The notes below the pieces were generated by a model. The model was not told the DNA's origin. It made no database searches and saw only the letters and a list, made by a program, of their open reading frames with translations. Below are positions 54,219-63,348 of a stretch of 64,000 nucleotides of DNA, one piece after another (position 1 is the first letter of the stretch; every line of letters starts with the position of its first letter). This stretch comes from Sphingopyxis sp. L1A2A (GTDB lineage: Bacteria; Pseudomonadota; Alphaproteobacteria; Sphingomonadales; Sphingomonadaceae), in assembly GCF_005502465.1 (NCBI RefSeq), contig NZ_SCOT01000009.1:1-64000 (forward strand), written 5' to 3'. Made by a program: the position numbers and the translations under genes.

Positions 54219-57200
54219 TCAGCGGGCAGCGCGGCCGGCACCTTCCAGGGCGGGTGTGACCGGTGCGGGCGCCGCATCGGCGGTGGCCGCGCCGCTGTGC
54301 AGCAGGGCCTGACCGCCGTCGCCGATGATCGCGAACCCGGCCCAATAATAGGGATGCGACGTCTGCTGATCATCCATCAGCCGCATTTGCGTTCCCCACA
54401 TTGCATCGGCGACGCTGGTGCCCCGCCCGGCGGTGAAGAGGCCGCCGATCAGCCGCTTGGTCGCGTCGAAATCGTCGGGGGCGGGCCAATGGCTGGCGAT
54501 CACCGAGCGGCCGCCGGCGCCGATGAAGCTGCGCACCAGCCCGTCGAGCGCGTTGCCGCCGCCTGACAATCCCGCTTCGCGCGTCGCCGCGACCGACGCC
54601 GCGCCGGCCGTGTCGCACGCCGACAGGATGACGAGGTCGGCGTTGATCTTGAGGTCGAAGATTTCCTGAAAGGTCAAAAGCCCGTCCGAATCGCCGCCCC
54701 CGAACGAGGTGACCAGCGCCGGCCGCGCCGGGCAGGCGGGGCGCGGCGCGGTGACGAGCCCGTGGGTCGCAAAATGAATGATGCGATAGTCGTAGAGGTC
54801 GGTGCGGGTCTTGACCGCGCTGTCGGTAAAGGCGCCGCCGGTGAGCAGCGTCCCGGCGTCGTCGCCCATCGCATTGCGTGCCGTCACCAACTCGTCGGCG
54901 GAAATCGGCCGCGCCCATTGCGACACGTCCCACTGGCAGTCGCCGTCGATGGTGCTGGCTGCGCCGCCGCGGGTGCCGAGCGACGGCAAAGTCGTGCCAT
55001 TGATCGGCAGGTTCTGGCCCAGCCCGAAATATTGGTTCGCTGCTTTCGACGGCGCCGCCTGCCGTGCGTTGCGGAAGGCGAGGGTCGAGACCGCGGTGCT
55101 GGGCCGCGTCGTGCGCCCCAGCCAGGCGACCTGGCGCATGTCGAACGGATCGGCGTCGGGGTCGAGCAGCCGCTGTTCATAGGCCGCAAGGCCGGTGTCG
55201 GCGGTGACGAGCAGGTTGATCGGCAGGCGCAGCATCGCGCCGTCGGGTTCGAAAATCAGATGCGCGACCGACGGCAGCTTGGCCGCAACCGGGCCGAACA
55301 GCTGGCCATAGAGTTTGTAAGCGGTCGCGGCATCGAAGGGATAAGTGACGCGGCGGCCGTTTTCGACGATCGAGATCGTCGAGCGCAGCGTATCGACCGC
55401 GGTGTCGAGCGCCGCGGCGCCAATGTCCGATTTCCACAGCTGCGCGCCGCCCGGCTCGATCAGCATTGCATAGACGGCATCGCCGACAACGAGCATCTTC
55501 AGATAGGCTTCGTCGGGGCGCAGCACCTGTTGCAGTTCGGCAAGGTCGAGCTTGCCCGGCGCGACGACGCGATATTGCGGGAAGGCCGACAGCAGGGCGA
55601 TCGATTCGGCCTGCTGGAACGCCAGATTGTCGAGTTGCGTCTTCAGATCGGCGCGCAGTGCGCCCACTTCGGGCGACACCGGCAGCTGCGCGAGCCGCGC
55701 ATCCTCGATCCGCGCCCGTTCGATGTCGCGGTTCAGCGTCGTCGCCTGACGGAACAAGCGCGCGCCGTCGTCGCTGCCGCTCGACAATTCGCGCGCCAGC
55801 ACCGCCTGGGTGTCGGCGACGCCGGGGCGGACCTGCAGCTGGCTGGCGACAAAGAAATCGCTGACCGCGGCCGGGTCGGTCGCGGCGCGGCTGGCAAGCA
55901 GCCGGTAATAGGGCGCCATCATGTTCGCCATCCCGGTGGTCGAGCGCTGCGAATTCGCCAGCGCGGTGACCACCTCGCGATAGATGGTGAGCGCCTTGTC
56001 GTCCTGACCATGACGGGTCAGAAAGGCGGCGTAGCGCGCGCGCGCCGAGGCGAGCGCGTTGGTTTCGGGATATTCGATCGCGAGCGCGTTCATCGATTCC
56101 AGAAAGCGCGCGTCGGCGGCGGCGGTGTCGCCCAGCGCCTCTTCGGCCAGCGCGAGTTCGCCCAGCATCTGCGAGCGCAGCCGCACGATCGAGGTAACGC
56201 GGCCCTCGCGCACCGCGACCGCATCGGCGAGGCCTTTGAGCTGCGCCGCCCTGGCCGCGGCGCCGTTGCCGCGCAGCCGTTCGACGGTGCCGAGCAGGTG
56301 GACCGCCTGGGCATCGATGATCTGGCCGCGCTCGATCGGGGTCAGCCGTTCACGGTCCGACCCTTGCTGGACGGCGCGGGCATTGCTGCCGCTGTTCACC
56401 CCGGCGACGATCGTCGGGGTTAATGTGACGCTGGCCCCATCGACGGTGACCGCGCTGGTCAACGGCGGGATCGCCCGCTGCAATAGTTCGGCGGCGGCGT
56501 CGTAATCGCGCTGGTTCAGCGCATGGATGGCGCGGAAGTTGCGGCGCAGGCGCAGTTGGACGGGGTCGCTGGTCGGCACCGCCTCGGCCTCGGCAAACAG
56601 CCGTGCGGCCTCGCCGAACTCGCCCAGGTTCGAGCGTTGCAGCGCACGGTTCAGGGTGAATTCGGTCGGATCGATGTCGGCCGCCGCCTGGTCGCCCTGG
56701 GTGCGCCGCGACAGGGTTTCGAAAAATTCGGCGGCTTCGGCATAGTCGCCGCTGTGGTTGCGCCGGTATCCTTCGGCCAGCGCCTTGTCGACGTCGATGG
56801 CCCCGGCGAGCGTCCGGGCGAAACCGTCGTTGCCGCCGACCGATGTCGTGGCGACCTTGATCACCCCGGGGACGACCTTGCGCTCGCGGATCGAATCGAG
56901 CGCGATGTTCAATGCATCCCCATAAGCGGCGAAACCCTCGACGACATAAGCGGTGTCGCCATCGGTCTCGATCCGCGTCTGCCAGACGACGCTGCTGTCC
57001 TTGACCGTGCAAGTTCCATCGGCGGTGCAGGTGACGGTCCCGGCGCGGCCGCGCTCGACCCGGGCTTTCGCTGCGTCGGGGCCGGCGCGGAGCATGCGAA
57101 CATAGCCGACCGGTTGGCTGGTATCGCGGCACAGGATCACCCAGGCGCGGTCGAACATCCCGTCGATGACAGCGTCGCGCACCGTCGCCTGCACAGCGCA

Positions 57201-57335
57201 GAGCGAACCGCCCTGATCGCCGATCGAGAAGCTGTCACGAAGCGTGGGGTCGGTGCCCTGCGCCTGCGCGGTTCCGGGCGTCGCGAAAGCGAGCGCCGCC
57301 AGAATCGGCAGGCAAAACGGACGTCGTAAGGTCAT
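54219..57335 (-). CDS. Exported CHAT-domain (caspase-like) protein
   Basis: 1038 residues from MTLRRPFCLPI, giving a signal peptide (ending GTAQA). The middle is helical and TPR-like (GDYAEAAEFFETLSRR, ANLGEF-type units). The C-terminal CHAT domain has the catalytic His in IIHFATHGLV and Cys in LVILSACDTAG, plus GRSVIASHWPAPDD and a final YYWAGFAIIG. CHAT proteins are clan CD peptidases. First gene of the minus-strand run leading to the cyclase and TPS genes. A periplasmic peptidase acting on a partner is plausible. Confidence 0.9.
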   Translation of the reverse strand: MTLRRPFCLPILAALAFATPGTAQAQGTDPTLRDSFSIGDQGGSLCAVQATVRDAVIDGMFDRAWVILCRDTSQPVGYVRMLRAGPDAAKARVERGRAGTVTCTADGTCTVKDSSVVWQTRIETDGDTAYVVEGFAAYGDALNIALDSIRERKVVPGVIKVATTSVGGNDGFARTLAGAIDVDKALAEGYRRNHSGDYAEAAEFFETLSRRTQGDQAAADIDPTEFTLNRALQRSNLGEFGEAARLFAEAEAVPTSDPVQLRLRRNFRAIHALNQRDYDAAAELLQRAIPPLTSAVTVDGASVTLTPTIVAGVNSGSNARAVQQGSDRERLTPIERGQIIDAQAVHLLGTVERLRGNGAAARAAQLKGLADAVAVREGRVTSIVRLRSQMLGELALAEEALGDTAAADARFLESMNALAIEYPETNALASARARYAAFLTRHGQDDKALTIYREVVTALANSQRSTTGMANMMAPYYRLLASRAATDPAAVSDFFVASQLQVRPGVADTQAVLARELSSGSDDGARLFRQATTLNRDIERARIEDARLAQLPVSPEVGALRADLKTQLDNLAFQQAESIALLSAFPQYRVVAPGKLDLAELQQVLRPDEAYLKMLVVGDAVYAMLIEPGGAQLWKSDIGAAALDTAVDTLRSTISIVENGRRVTYPFDAATAYKLYGQLFGPVAAKLPSVAHLIFEPDGAMLRLPINLLVTADTGLAAYEQRLLDPDADPFDMRQVAWLGRTTRPSTAVSTLAFRNARQAAPSKAANQYFGLGQNLPINGTTLPSLGTRGGAASTIDGDCQWDVSQWARPISADELVTARNAMGDDAGTLLTGGAFTDSAVKTRTDLYDYRIIHFATHGLVTAPRPACPARPALVTSFGGGDSDGLLTFQEIFDLKINADLVILSACDTAGAASVAATREAGLSGGGNALDGLVRSFIGAGGRSVIASHWPAPDDFDATKRLIGGLFTAGRGTSVADAMWGTQMRLMDDQQTSHPYYWAGFAIIGDGGQALLHSGAATADAAPAPVTPALEGAGRAAR

Positions 57336-57544
57336 CACCAATCCCCCAAACACAAGCCCAGAGGCGCCGTGCCGACGATATTGCGGCAAGGCGCAGTCTT
57401 CATTGCTGCGGTACGACCCATTCCCTGACCCGAACCCTAACCCCTTCGCCCGTAAAAGGGAAGTGATCAGCGGCACAGGCCGCTTGCACCCGTGGGACGC
57501 GCAACCTATCTGCAAGGCGACAGTTTCAAACCCATGAGGACAAT

Positions 57545-57871
57545 ATGAGCGGATTCGACGACCGAGAACGCGCCTTCGAGGCCCAGTTCGCCCGCGATCA
57601 GGAAATGCAGTTCCGGATCACCGCGCGCCGCAACCGGCTGGTCGGTGAATGGGCCGCCGAACGCATGGGGCTGACCCCCGAGGAAACCGATGCCTATGCC
57701 AAGGCGGTGGTGCAGGCCGATTTCGAGGAAGCGGGCGACGAAGACGTCATCCGCAAGCTCGCGGGCGACCTGACCGCGGCGCAGGTCGAGATCAGCGACG
57801 CCGAGATCCGTGCGGCGCTGAACGACAAGTCGGTCGAGGCGCGACGCCAGTTCATGGACAGCCAGAGCTAA
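57545..57871 (+). CDS. ATPase inhibitor subunit zeta (DUF1476)
   Basis: 108 residues with GAGGAC before the ATG. Signatures are MSGFDDRERAFEAQFARDQE and RRNRLVGEWAAERMGL. In Paracoccus the zeta subunit binds the F1 sector and blocks ATP hydrolysis; sphingomonad homologues may be weaker inhibitors. It is first in the small zeta-bolA-grxD run. Confidence 0.93.
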   Translation: MSGFDDRERAFEAQFARDQEMQFRITARRNRLVGEWAAERMGLTPEETDAYAKAVVQADFEEAGDEDVIRKLAGDLTAAQVEISDAEIRAALNDKSVEARRQFMDSQS

Positions 57872-57874
57872 GCC

Positions 57875-58108
57875 ATGGGCATGCGCGAGGATGATTTGCG
57901 GGCGATGATCGTCGCGGCCTTTCCCGATGCCGATGTCGCGATCACCGATCTGGCGGGCGACAATGACCATTATGCCGCGCATGTGATCAGCGAGTCCTTT
58001 CGCGGGATGACGCGCGTCGCGCAGCACAAGGCGGTCTATGCCGCGCTCGGCGGGCGCATGGGCGGCGAACTTCATGCCTTGCAATTGACCACGGCCGTCC
58101 CTTCATAG
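57875..58108 (+). CDS. BolA-family protein
   Basis: 77 residues. BolA/IbaG fold with the conserved His (DNDHYAAHVIS) and FRGMTRVAQHKAVYAAL. BolA proteins bind a shared [2Fe-2S] cluster with monothiol glutaredoxins, and the next gene encodes one. An ATG two codons in is an alternative start. Confidence 0.93.
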   Translation: MGMREDDLRAMIVAAFPDADVAITDLAGDNDHYAAHVISESFRGMTRVAQHKAVYAALGGRMGGELHALQLTTAVPS

Positions 58109-58153
58109 GGGGATCACCCAATTTATGGCGCAATGGCGCCGCCGGAGACGATT

Positions 58154-58483
58154 ATGACCGAACCCACGCATGACCGCATCGCCAAGCTGGTCGCCGACAA
58201 CCCCGTGCTGCTGTTCATGAAGGGCACACCGCTGTTCCCGCAATGCGGCTTTTCGTCGCGTGCGATCGCGATGCTCGACCGCCTCGGGGTCGAATATGAC
58301 ACCGTCGACGTCCTGCAGGATATGGAAGTCCGCCAGGGCATCAAGGAATTTTCCGACTGGCCGACGATCCCCCAGCTGTATGTGAAGGGCGAATTTGTCG
58401 GCGGCAGCGACATCATGATGGAAATGTGGGAAGCGGGCGAGCTCCACACGCTGATGACGGGGATTCCGGCGCGGGCCGAGTAA
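58154..58483 (+). CDS. grxD: Monothiol glutaredoxin, Grx4 family
   Basis: 109 residues from [10 protein letters not shown], with GGAG upstream. Active-site CGFS in [13 protein letters not shown], and [20 protein letters not shown]. It carries and transfers [2Fe-2S] clusters, typically with BolA. Confidence 0.96.
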   Translation: MTEPTHDRIAKLVADNPVLLFMKGTPLFPQCGFSSRAIAMLDRLGVEYDTVDVLQDMEVRQGIKEFSDWPTIPQLYVKGEFVGGSDIMMEMWEAGELHTLMTGIPARAE

Positions 58484-58520
58484 GTCCTCGGGCGAATGAT
58501 CGCTAGTGATGGATATTTAA

Positions 58521-58548
58521 AGGGTGGCTTAGTGCCGCCCTTTTTGTC
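58521..58548 (+). terminator. Rho-independent terminator after grxD
   Basis: AAAGGGTGGC-TTAGT-GCCGCCCTTT forms a 10-bp stem with one G-U pair, followed directly by a T run (TTTTTG). It is 38 bases after the stop. Confidence 0.75.
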
Positions 58549-58637
58549 GATGCGGATCGGCGTTTTGGGGTGGTGGACGGAGGCTATGATCCTCGGCATT
58601 CACCTGGGAACGGCTGGTTTCGTTCGCAAACCATCGC

Positions 58638-59717
58638 TTAGCCTAACCACTCGACCCACGCGCCATGGGCGTGGGCGTGGCCCAGTTTCACCGGTTCGGC
58701 GCCGCCGGGCCAGTGGCGCACCACCAGTTCGTGATGATGCACGGTGCGATTGGCCTCGAGCGCGATCCAGGCCAGCGGCCGTTCTGCGGTGGCGCGTGCG
58801 CCCGCGGCTTCCATCGCCGCGGTGATCCGCGCCTGCTGGTCAGCGGGGACATATTGCCAGACGATCGAATGCATCAGCACCCGCGTCGTCGCATCGGCCT
58901 GTGGGCGCGCCAGTTCGGCTTCGACGAAATCGGCGGCGTTGGCATGGATCAGCTGCGGCGGCGCTTCGGTCGCTGCGGCAATCGCCGCCGCCATGCGCTG
59001 GAAACGGATATGATGTTCGGGCCAGATATAGGCTTTCAGCCGCAGCGCCTGCGCCGGGTCGCTGAGGTCGACCGGCGCAACGTCGCAGCCCTTCAGGCTC
59101 GCAAACTCGATAGCGTGCTGCGGCGGATGGTTGCCGCGCCAGTCGGGGGTGAAGGCCATGGCGCCGGGCCGCGGCCCGACATGGACCCCGCCAAGATCAT
59201 AATGATAGCGATCGATCATCAGGTTGATCCCGGCGCTCGACCCGATTTCGCGGCAGTCGAAGCGCGGCGGCAACCCCTTGTCGGCGAGCCACAGCATCGC
59301 GGCGATGAAATTTGACGAGCGCCCCGCCTCGTTGGTCTGCGGCGGGCCGTCGAGCCAGGGGAGAAGCGCCGCTTCGTGGCGCGACACCACCCCGGCGACG
59401 ATCGCGGCGTCGTTGATGTCGTCGGCGTCGGCATAGATCGGCGCCAGTTCATGCGCGCTGCCCGCCAGATGCAGTGCGTGAATGCCGCCCGCCGCCCGCA
59501 GCGGCAGCGCATCGGCGAGCGGGGCGCCTTTCCAGTCGGCGATCCGGCGGGCAAAGTCGCTTGAGGGCTTGTTGAGCAAGGCGCCGAGCGCGGCGACGAT
59601 GCGCGCGGTGATCGGCGCATCATTGGCGCGGCAATAGGCGACCTGATTGGCAAAAGCGGTGCGGACCGCCGCGGGTCCGGTTTCGGCCATGTCAACGAAG
59701 TCGTAGCGCTCGCTCAT
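58638..59717 (-). CDS. DUF2332 family protein
   Basis: 359 residues. Typical features: [60 protein letters not shown] and a C-terminal [13 protein letters not shown]. The [11 protein letters not shown] motif looks like a nucleotide- or SAM-binding loop, and some of the family resemble methyltransferases. No function is established. It is divergent from hisG with only 38 bases between the starts. Confidence 0.85.
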   Translation of the reverse strand: MSERYDFVDMAETGPAAVRTAFANQVAYCRANDAPITARIVAALGALLNKPSSDFARRIADWKGAPLADALPLRAAGGIHALHLAGSAHELAPIYADADDINDAAIVAGVVSRHEAALLPWLDGPPQTNEAGRSSNFIAAMLWLADKGLPPRFDCREIGSSAGINLMIDRYHYDLGGVHVGPRPGAMAFTPDWRGNHPPQHAIEFASLKGCDVAPVDLSDPAQALRLKAYIWPEHHIRFQRMAAAIAAATEAPPQLIHANAADFVEAELARPQADATTRVLMHSIVWQYVPADQQARITAAMEAAGARATAERPLAWIALEANRTVHHHELVVRHWPGGAEPVKLGHAHAHGAWVEWLG

Positions 59718-59755
59718 TGCCCTTTTTCCCTCCGCCGCCTATGTGCGCGACGCTT

Positions 59756-60418
59756 ATGCCCGAACCGATCATCTTTGCCATCCCCAAGGGACGCATCCTC
59801 GACGAGGCGCTGCCGCTGCTCGCGCGCGTCGGGATCGAGCCCGCGGCGGATTTCTTTGACAAGAACAGCCGCGCGCTGGTGTTCGCGACGAACCAGCCGC
59901 ATATTTCGCTGATCCGCGTGCGCGCGTTCGACGTGGCGACCTTTGTGGCGCATGGCGCGGCGCAGCTGGGCATCGTCGGGTCCGATGTCGTCGACGAGTT
60001 TGACTATAGCGAGCTGTATGCGCCGGTCGATCTGGGCATCGGCCATTGCCGCCTGTCGCTCGCCGGGCCTGCCGACGCACCGCCGCCGGGGCTGGGTGAA
60101 AGCCATATCCGCGTCGCGACCAAATATCCCGCGACGACGCGCCGCTGGTTCGCCGCCCAGGGCATCCAGGCCGAGTGCATCAAGCTGAACGGGGCGATGG
60201 AGATCGCGCCGAAGCTGGGGCTCGCTTCGCATATCGTCGACCTGGTTTCGACGGGGCGGACGCTGGTCGAGAACGCACTCGCCGAGCAGGTGATCATCAG
60301 CGACGTGTCGGCGCGGCTGATCGTCAATCGCGCCGCGTTCAAGCTGCGCTCGGCCGAGGTTCCGGCGCTGGTCGAGCGGTTCCGCATGGCGGTGGGGCAG
60401 GGTGATGCGGCGGTTTGA
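59756..60418 (+). CDS. hisG: ATP phosphoribosyltransferase, short form HisG
   Basis: 220 residues from [18 protein letters not shown]. It catalyses the first step of histidine synthesis. Signatures are [20 protein letters not shown] and the PRPP-binding [13 protein letters not shown]. It lacks the C-terminal regulatory domain, so it should need a HisZ partner, which is not next to it. It overlaps hisD. Confidence 0.94.
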   Translation: MPEPIIFAIPKGRILDEALPLLARVGIEPAADFFDKNSRALVFATNQPHISLIRVRAFDVATFVAHGAAQLGIVGSDVVDEFDYSELYAPVDLGIGHCRLSLAGPADAPPPGLGESHIRVATKYPATTRRWFAAQGIQAECIKLNGAMEIAPKLGLASHIVDLVSTGRTLVENALAEQVIISDVSARLIVNRAAFKLRSAEVPALVERFRMAVGQGDAAV

Positions 60419-61697
60419 TGCCTCCGAACCCGGCTTTGCGGCGGCGTTCGACGCGCTGGTCAATGATCGGCGCGAAAGCGATTCGGATGTGTCGAGCGAC
60501 GTCGCGGCGATCATCGCGCGGGTAAAGGCCGACGGCGACGCCGCGCTGGCCGATTTTACCGCCAGGTTCGACCGCTTCGATCTCGACGCGAGCGGGTGGA
60601 GTATTTCTAAGGAAGACTGCGCCGCGGCCTATGAGGCGCTGGCGCCCGAATTGCGTGACGCGCTCAATCTCGCCGCGGACCGCATCCGTGCCTATCACGC
60701 TGCGCAGCTGCCCGAAGACCGCGACTATCGCGATGCGACGGGAGCGCGCCTCGGCGCGCGCTGGAACGCGGTCGATGCGGCGGGGGTCTATGTTCCCGGC
60801 GGCCGCGCCGCTTACCCCTCGTCGGTGCTGATGAACATCCTGCCGGCGAAGGTCGCGGGGGTCGGCCGCATCGTGATGATGACCCCGACGCCGGGCGGCG
60901 AAATCAACCCAGTGGTCATGGCCGCGGCGCATATCGGCGGGGTCGATGAAATCTGGCGGATCGGCGGGGCGCAGGCGGTTGCGGCGTTGGCCTATGGCAC
61001 CGACCGTATCGCCCCGGTCGACGTCGTAACCGGCCCCGGCAACGCGTGGGTCGCCGAGGCGAAGCGGCAAGTCTATGGCGTCGTCGGCATCGACATGGTC
61101 GCGGGGCCGAGCGAGATCGTCGTCGTCGCTGACGGGCAGAACGAACCACATATCATCGCCGCCGATCTGCTCAGCCAGGCCGAGCATGATCCGACGAGCC
61201 AGTCGATCCTGTTCACCGACGATGCGGATTTTGCCGACGCCGTGGTGGCAGCAATAGAGCATCAGATTCCTAATCTGACGACCGCCGCGACGATGCGCGC
61301 CAGCTGGGACACCAATGGCGCCATCGTCATCGTGCCGACGCTTGCCGACGCGATCCCGCTCTGCGACCGGCTCGCGCCCGAACATCTCGAACTCGCGGTC
61401 GATGCCGCCGAGGCCGACGCGCTGTTTGCCAAAGTGCGCCACGCCGGGTCGGTCTTTCTGGGCCGTCAGACCCCCGAAGCGATCGGCGATTATGTCGCGG
61501 GTCCGAACCATGTCCTGCCCACCGGCCGCCGCGCCCGTTTTTCGAGCGGGCTGTCGGTCAGCGATTTCATGAAGCGCACCAGCTTCCTCGCGCTCGACGA
61601 AGCCAGCCTTGCCGCGATCGGTCCGGCCGCGGTCGCGCTCGCGGGGGCCGAGGGGCTTCCCGCCCACGCGCTTTCGGTCCGCCAGCGTCTCAGCTAA
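60405..61697 (+). CDS. hisD: Histidinol dehydrogenase
   Basis: 430 residues. The ATG lies inside the end of hisG; a GTG just before is possible. Signatures: [47 protein letters not shown], the metal/catalytic LLSQAEHDP and [11 protein letters not shown]. It oxidises histidinol to histidine. Confidence 0.96.
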   Translation: MRRFDASEPGFAAAFDALVNDRRESDSDVSSDVAAIIARVKADGDAALADFTARFDRFDLDASGWSISKEDCAAAYEALAPELRDALNLAADRIRAYHAAQLPEDRDYRDATGARLGARWNAVDAAGVYVPGGRAAYPSSVLMNILPAKVAGVGRIVMMTPTPGGEINPVVMAAAHIGGVDEIWRIGGAQAVAALAYGTDRIAPVDVVTGPGNAWVAEAKRQVYGVVGIDMVAGPSEIVVVADGQNEPHIIAADLLSQAEHDPTSQSILFTDDADFADAVVAAIEHQIPNLTTAATMRASWDTNGAIVIVPTLADAIPLCDRLAPEHLELAVDAAEADALFAKVRHAGSVFLGRQTPEAIGDYVAGPNHVLPTGRRARFSSGLSVSDFMKRTSFLALDEASLAAIGPAAVALAGAEGLPAHALSVRQRLS

Positions 61698-61707
61698 GAA
61701 AAGAACC

Positions 61708-62157
61708 ATGAACAAACGCTCTCAGTCTCGCTCTGCCGCCCGTCTCGCCGCCGTCCAGGCGCTTTATCAGCATGAGATGGAAGCGACCCCGGTCGCCAAG
61801 CTGATCCACGAATTTCACCAGCACCGCATCGGCGCGACGATCGAGGACGCCGAATATGCCGGCGCCGACACCGAATTTTTCGACGATATCGTGAAAGGCA
61901 CGCTGGCGCGGTCCGAAGAGATTGACGCGGCGATCATCACGCGGCTGGCGAGCGGCTGGTCGATGGAGCGGCTCGACCGCACGATGAAGGCGATCCTGCG
62001 CGCCGGCGCCTATGAACTGATGGCGCGCGGCGACGTGCCGGTCGGCGCGGTGGTCAGCGAATATGTCGATGTCGCGAAAGCGTTCTTCGACGCGCGCGAG
62101 GCGGGGTTTGCCAATGGCCTGCTCGATGCGATCGGCAAGGATGTGCGGGCGAAATAG
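61708..62157 (+). CDS. nusB: Transcription antitermination factor NusB
   Basis: 149 residues from MNKRSQSRSAARLAAVQALY. NusB helical-bundle motifs: the Arg-rich start, MERLDRTMKAILRAGAYEL and VVSEYVDVAKAFFDAREAGF with a final NGLLDAIGK. It acts with NusE in rRNA antitermination. Eleven bases after hisD. Confidence 0.95.
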   Translation: MNKRSQSRSAARLAAVQALYQHEMEATPVAKLIHEFHQHRIGATIEDAEYAGADTEFFDDIVKGTLARSEEIDAAIITRLASGWSMERLDRTMKAILRAGAYELMARGDVPVGAVVSEYVDVAKAFFDAREAGFANGLLDAIGKDVRAK

Positions 62158-62163
62158 TGAAAT

Positions 62164-62194
62164 ATCCTCCCCATCGCAAGTCGATGGGGAGGAT
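62164..62194. repeat. Single hairpin of the CCTCCCC repeat family
   Basis: Perfect 13-bp arms ATCCTCCCCATCG / CGATGGGGAGGAT with loop CAAGT, seven bases after nusB. It is identical in core to the end of the arm at 40757-40813. It may end or punctuate the his-nusB transcript before thiL. Confidence 0.78.
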
Positions 62195-62240
62195 CGCACG
62201 GTGTCTATTATACCGCTGCGGTATCCCCTAAGCTCAGCCC

Positions 62241-63170
62241 ATGTCCGAAGCCGATTTCATCGCCCGCCTCCGCGCCATAGCGACCGACCCCGCCGCGCGC
62301 GGGCTCGCCGATGACGCTGCCGAGTGGGAGGGGCTGGTGCTGACGCACGACATGATCGTCGAGGGCATCCATTTTCTGCCCGACGACACGCCGCAGGACG
62401 TCGCGTGGAAACTCGTGGCGGTGAATCTGTCGGATATGGCCGCCAAGGGCGCGGCGCCGATCGGCGTCCTCGTCGGTTACACCCTGGGCGACGATGCGTG
62501 GGACGCGGCGTTTGTCGACGGGCTCGATCTGGTGCTGCGCCGCTTTGGTATCATCCTGCTCGGCGGCGATACGGTGCGGGTGCCAGCGGGGGCGCCGCGC
62601 AGTTTCGGCCTGACCGCGATCGGCCGGGCGCCGCCGGGCGGCGCGCCCTCGCGCAGCGGCGCGCGGCCGGGCGATCAGCTGTGGGTCACCGGTTCGATCG
62701 GCAACGCTGGGCTGGGGCTGGCGATGCGGCTGGGGCAGATCGACCCGAACGAAACCTGCCTGGCCGCCTACAGCCGCCCGCAGCCGCAGCTGACGTTCGG
62801 ACAGGCGCTGGTGCCGCACGTCCATGCGATGATGGATGTGTCCGACGGCCTGTTGATCGACGCGCAGCGGATGGCGGTCGCCAGCGGATGCGAGTTTGTG
62901 TTGATGCTCGAGGCGATGCCGCTGTCGGCGGCGCTGCTCGCGGTGCGGCCCGATGTGGTCGACACCCGGCTCGCCGCCGCGAGTGCGGGCGACGATTATC
63001 AGCTGCTGTTCGCGGCAGACCCCGGCGCCGCGGCGGCGATCCGCGAGATCGCAACCGGGTTGAACGTGGCGGCAACGCCGATCGGTCATGCCGGGGTGGG
63101 CGAGGGAATCACGCTGACACACCGGGCTCAGCGGCTTGCGCTGCCCGAGCGTCTTGGTTTCACGCACTGA
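62241..63170 (+). CDS. thiL: Thiamine-monophosphate kinase ThiL
   Basis: 309 residues. AIR-synthase-like ATP enzyme: MIVEGIHFLPDDTPQDVAWK, VNLSDMAAKGAAPIG, LGGDTVRV, MMDVSDGLLIDAQRMA and ASAGDDYQLLFA. It phosphorylates thiamine monophosphate to the diphosphate cofactor. The N-terminal DDAAEWEG variant of the DDAA motif is present. Confidence 0.95.
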   Translation: MSEADFIARLRAIATDPAARGLADDAAEWEGLVLTHDMIVEGIHFLPDDTPQDVAWKLVAVNLSDMAAKGAAPIGVLVGYTLGDDAWDAAFVDGLDLVLRRFGIILLGGDTVRVPAGAPRSFGLTAIGRAPPGGAPSRSGARPGDQLWVTGSIGNAGLGLAMRLGQIDPNETCLAAYSRPQPQLTFGQALVPHVHAMMDVSDGLLIDAQRMAVASGCEFVLMLEAMPLSAALLAVRPDVVDTRLAAASAGDDYQLLFAADPGAAAAIREIATGLNVAATPIGHAGVGEGITLTHRAQRLALPERLGFTH

Positions 63171-63205
63171 CGCGAAATCGTTACAAAAGTGCCGAAAAAC
63201 CGGGG

Positions 63206-63234
63206 TTGCCCTTGGCTTTCTTTCTTCCCATAAC
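63206..63234 (+). promoter_or_regulatory. Candidate sigma70-type promoter for hppA
   Basis: TTGCCC (63206-63211), 17-base spacer, CATAAC (63229-63234); each hexamer matches 4 of 6 consensus bases at optimal spacing. Transcription near 63241 leaves an about 108-base leader before hppA. Confidence 0.45.
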
Positions 63235-63348
63235 GCGGCGTCCAAATTTAGGGGCGGTCGCATCAGGGGAGAGGGCGAACCGGCAATATAAGTCGGACGT
63301 GCTCGACTGTTCACCTGACTCCGCCCCGCTCAATGGGGAAGGAAATTC

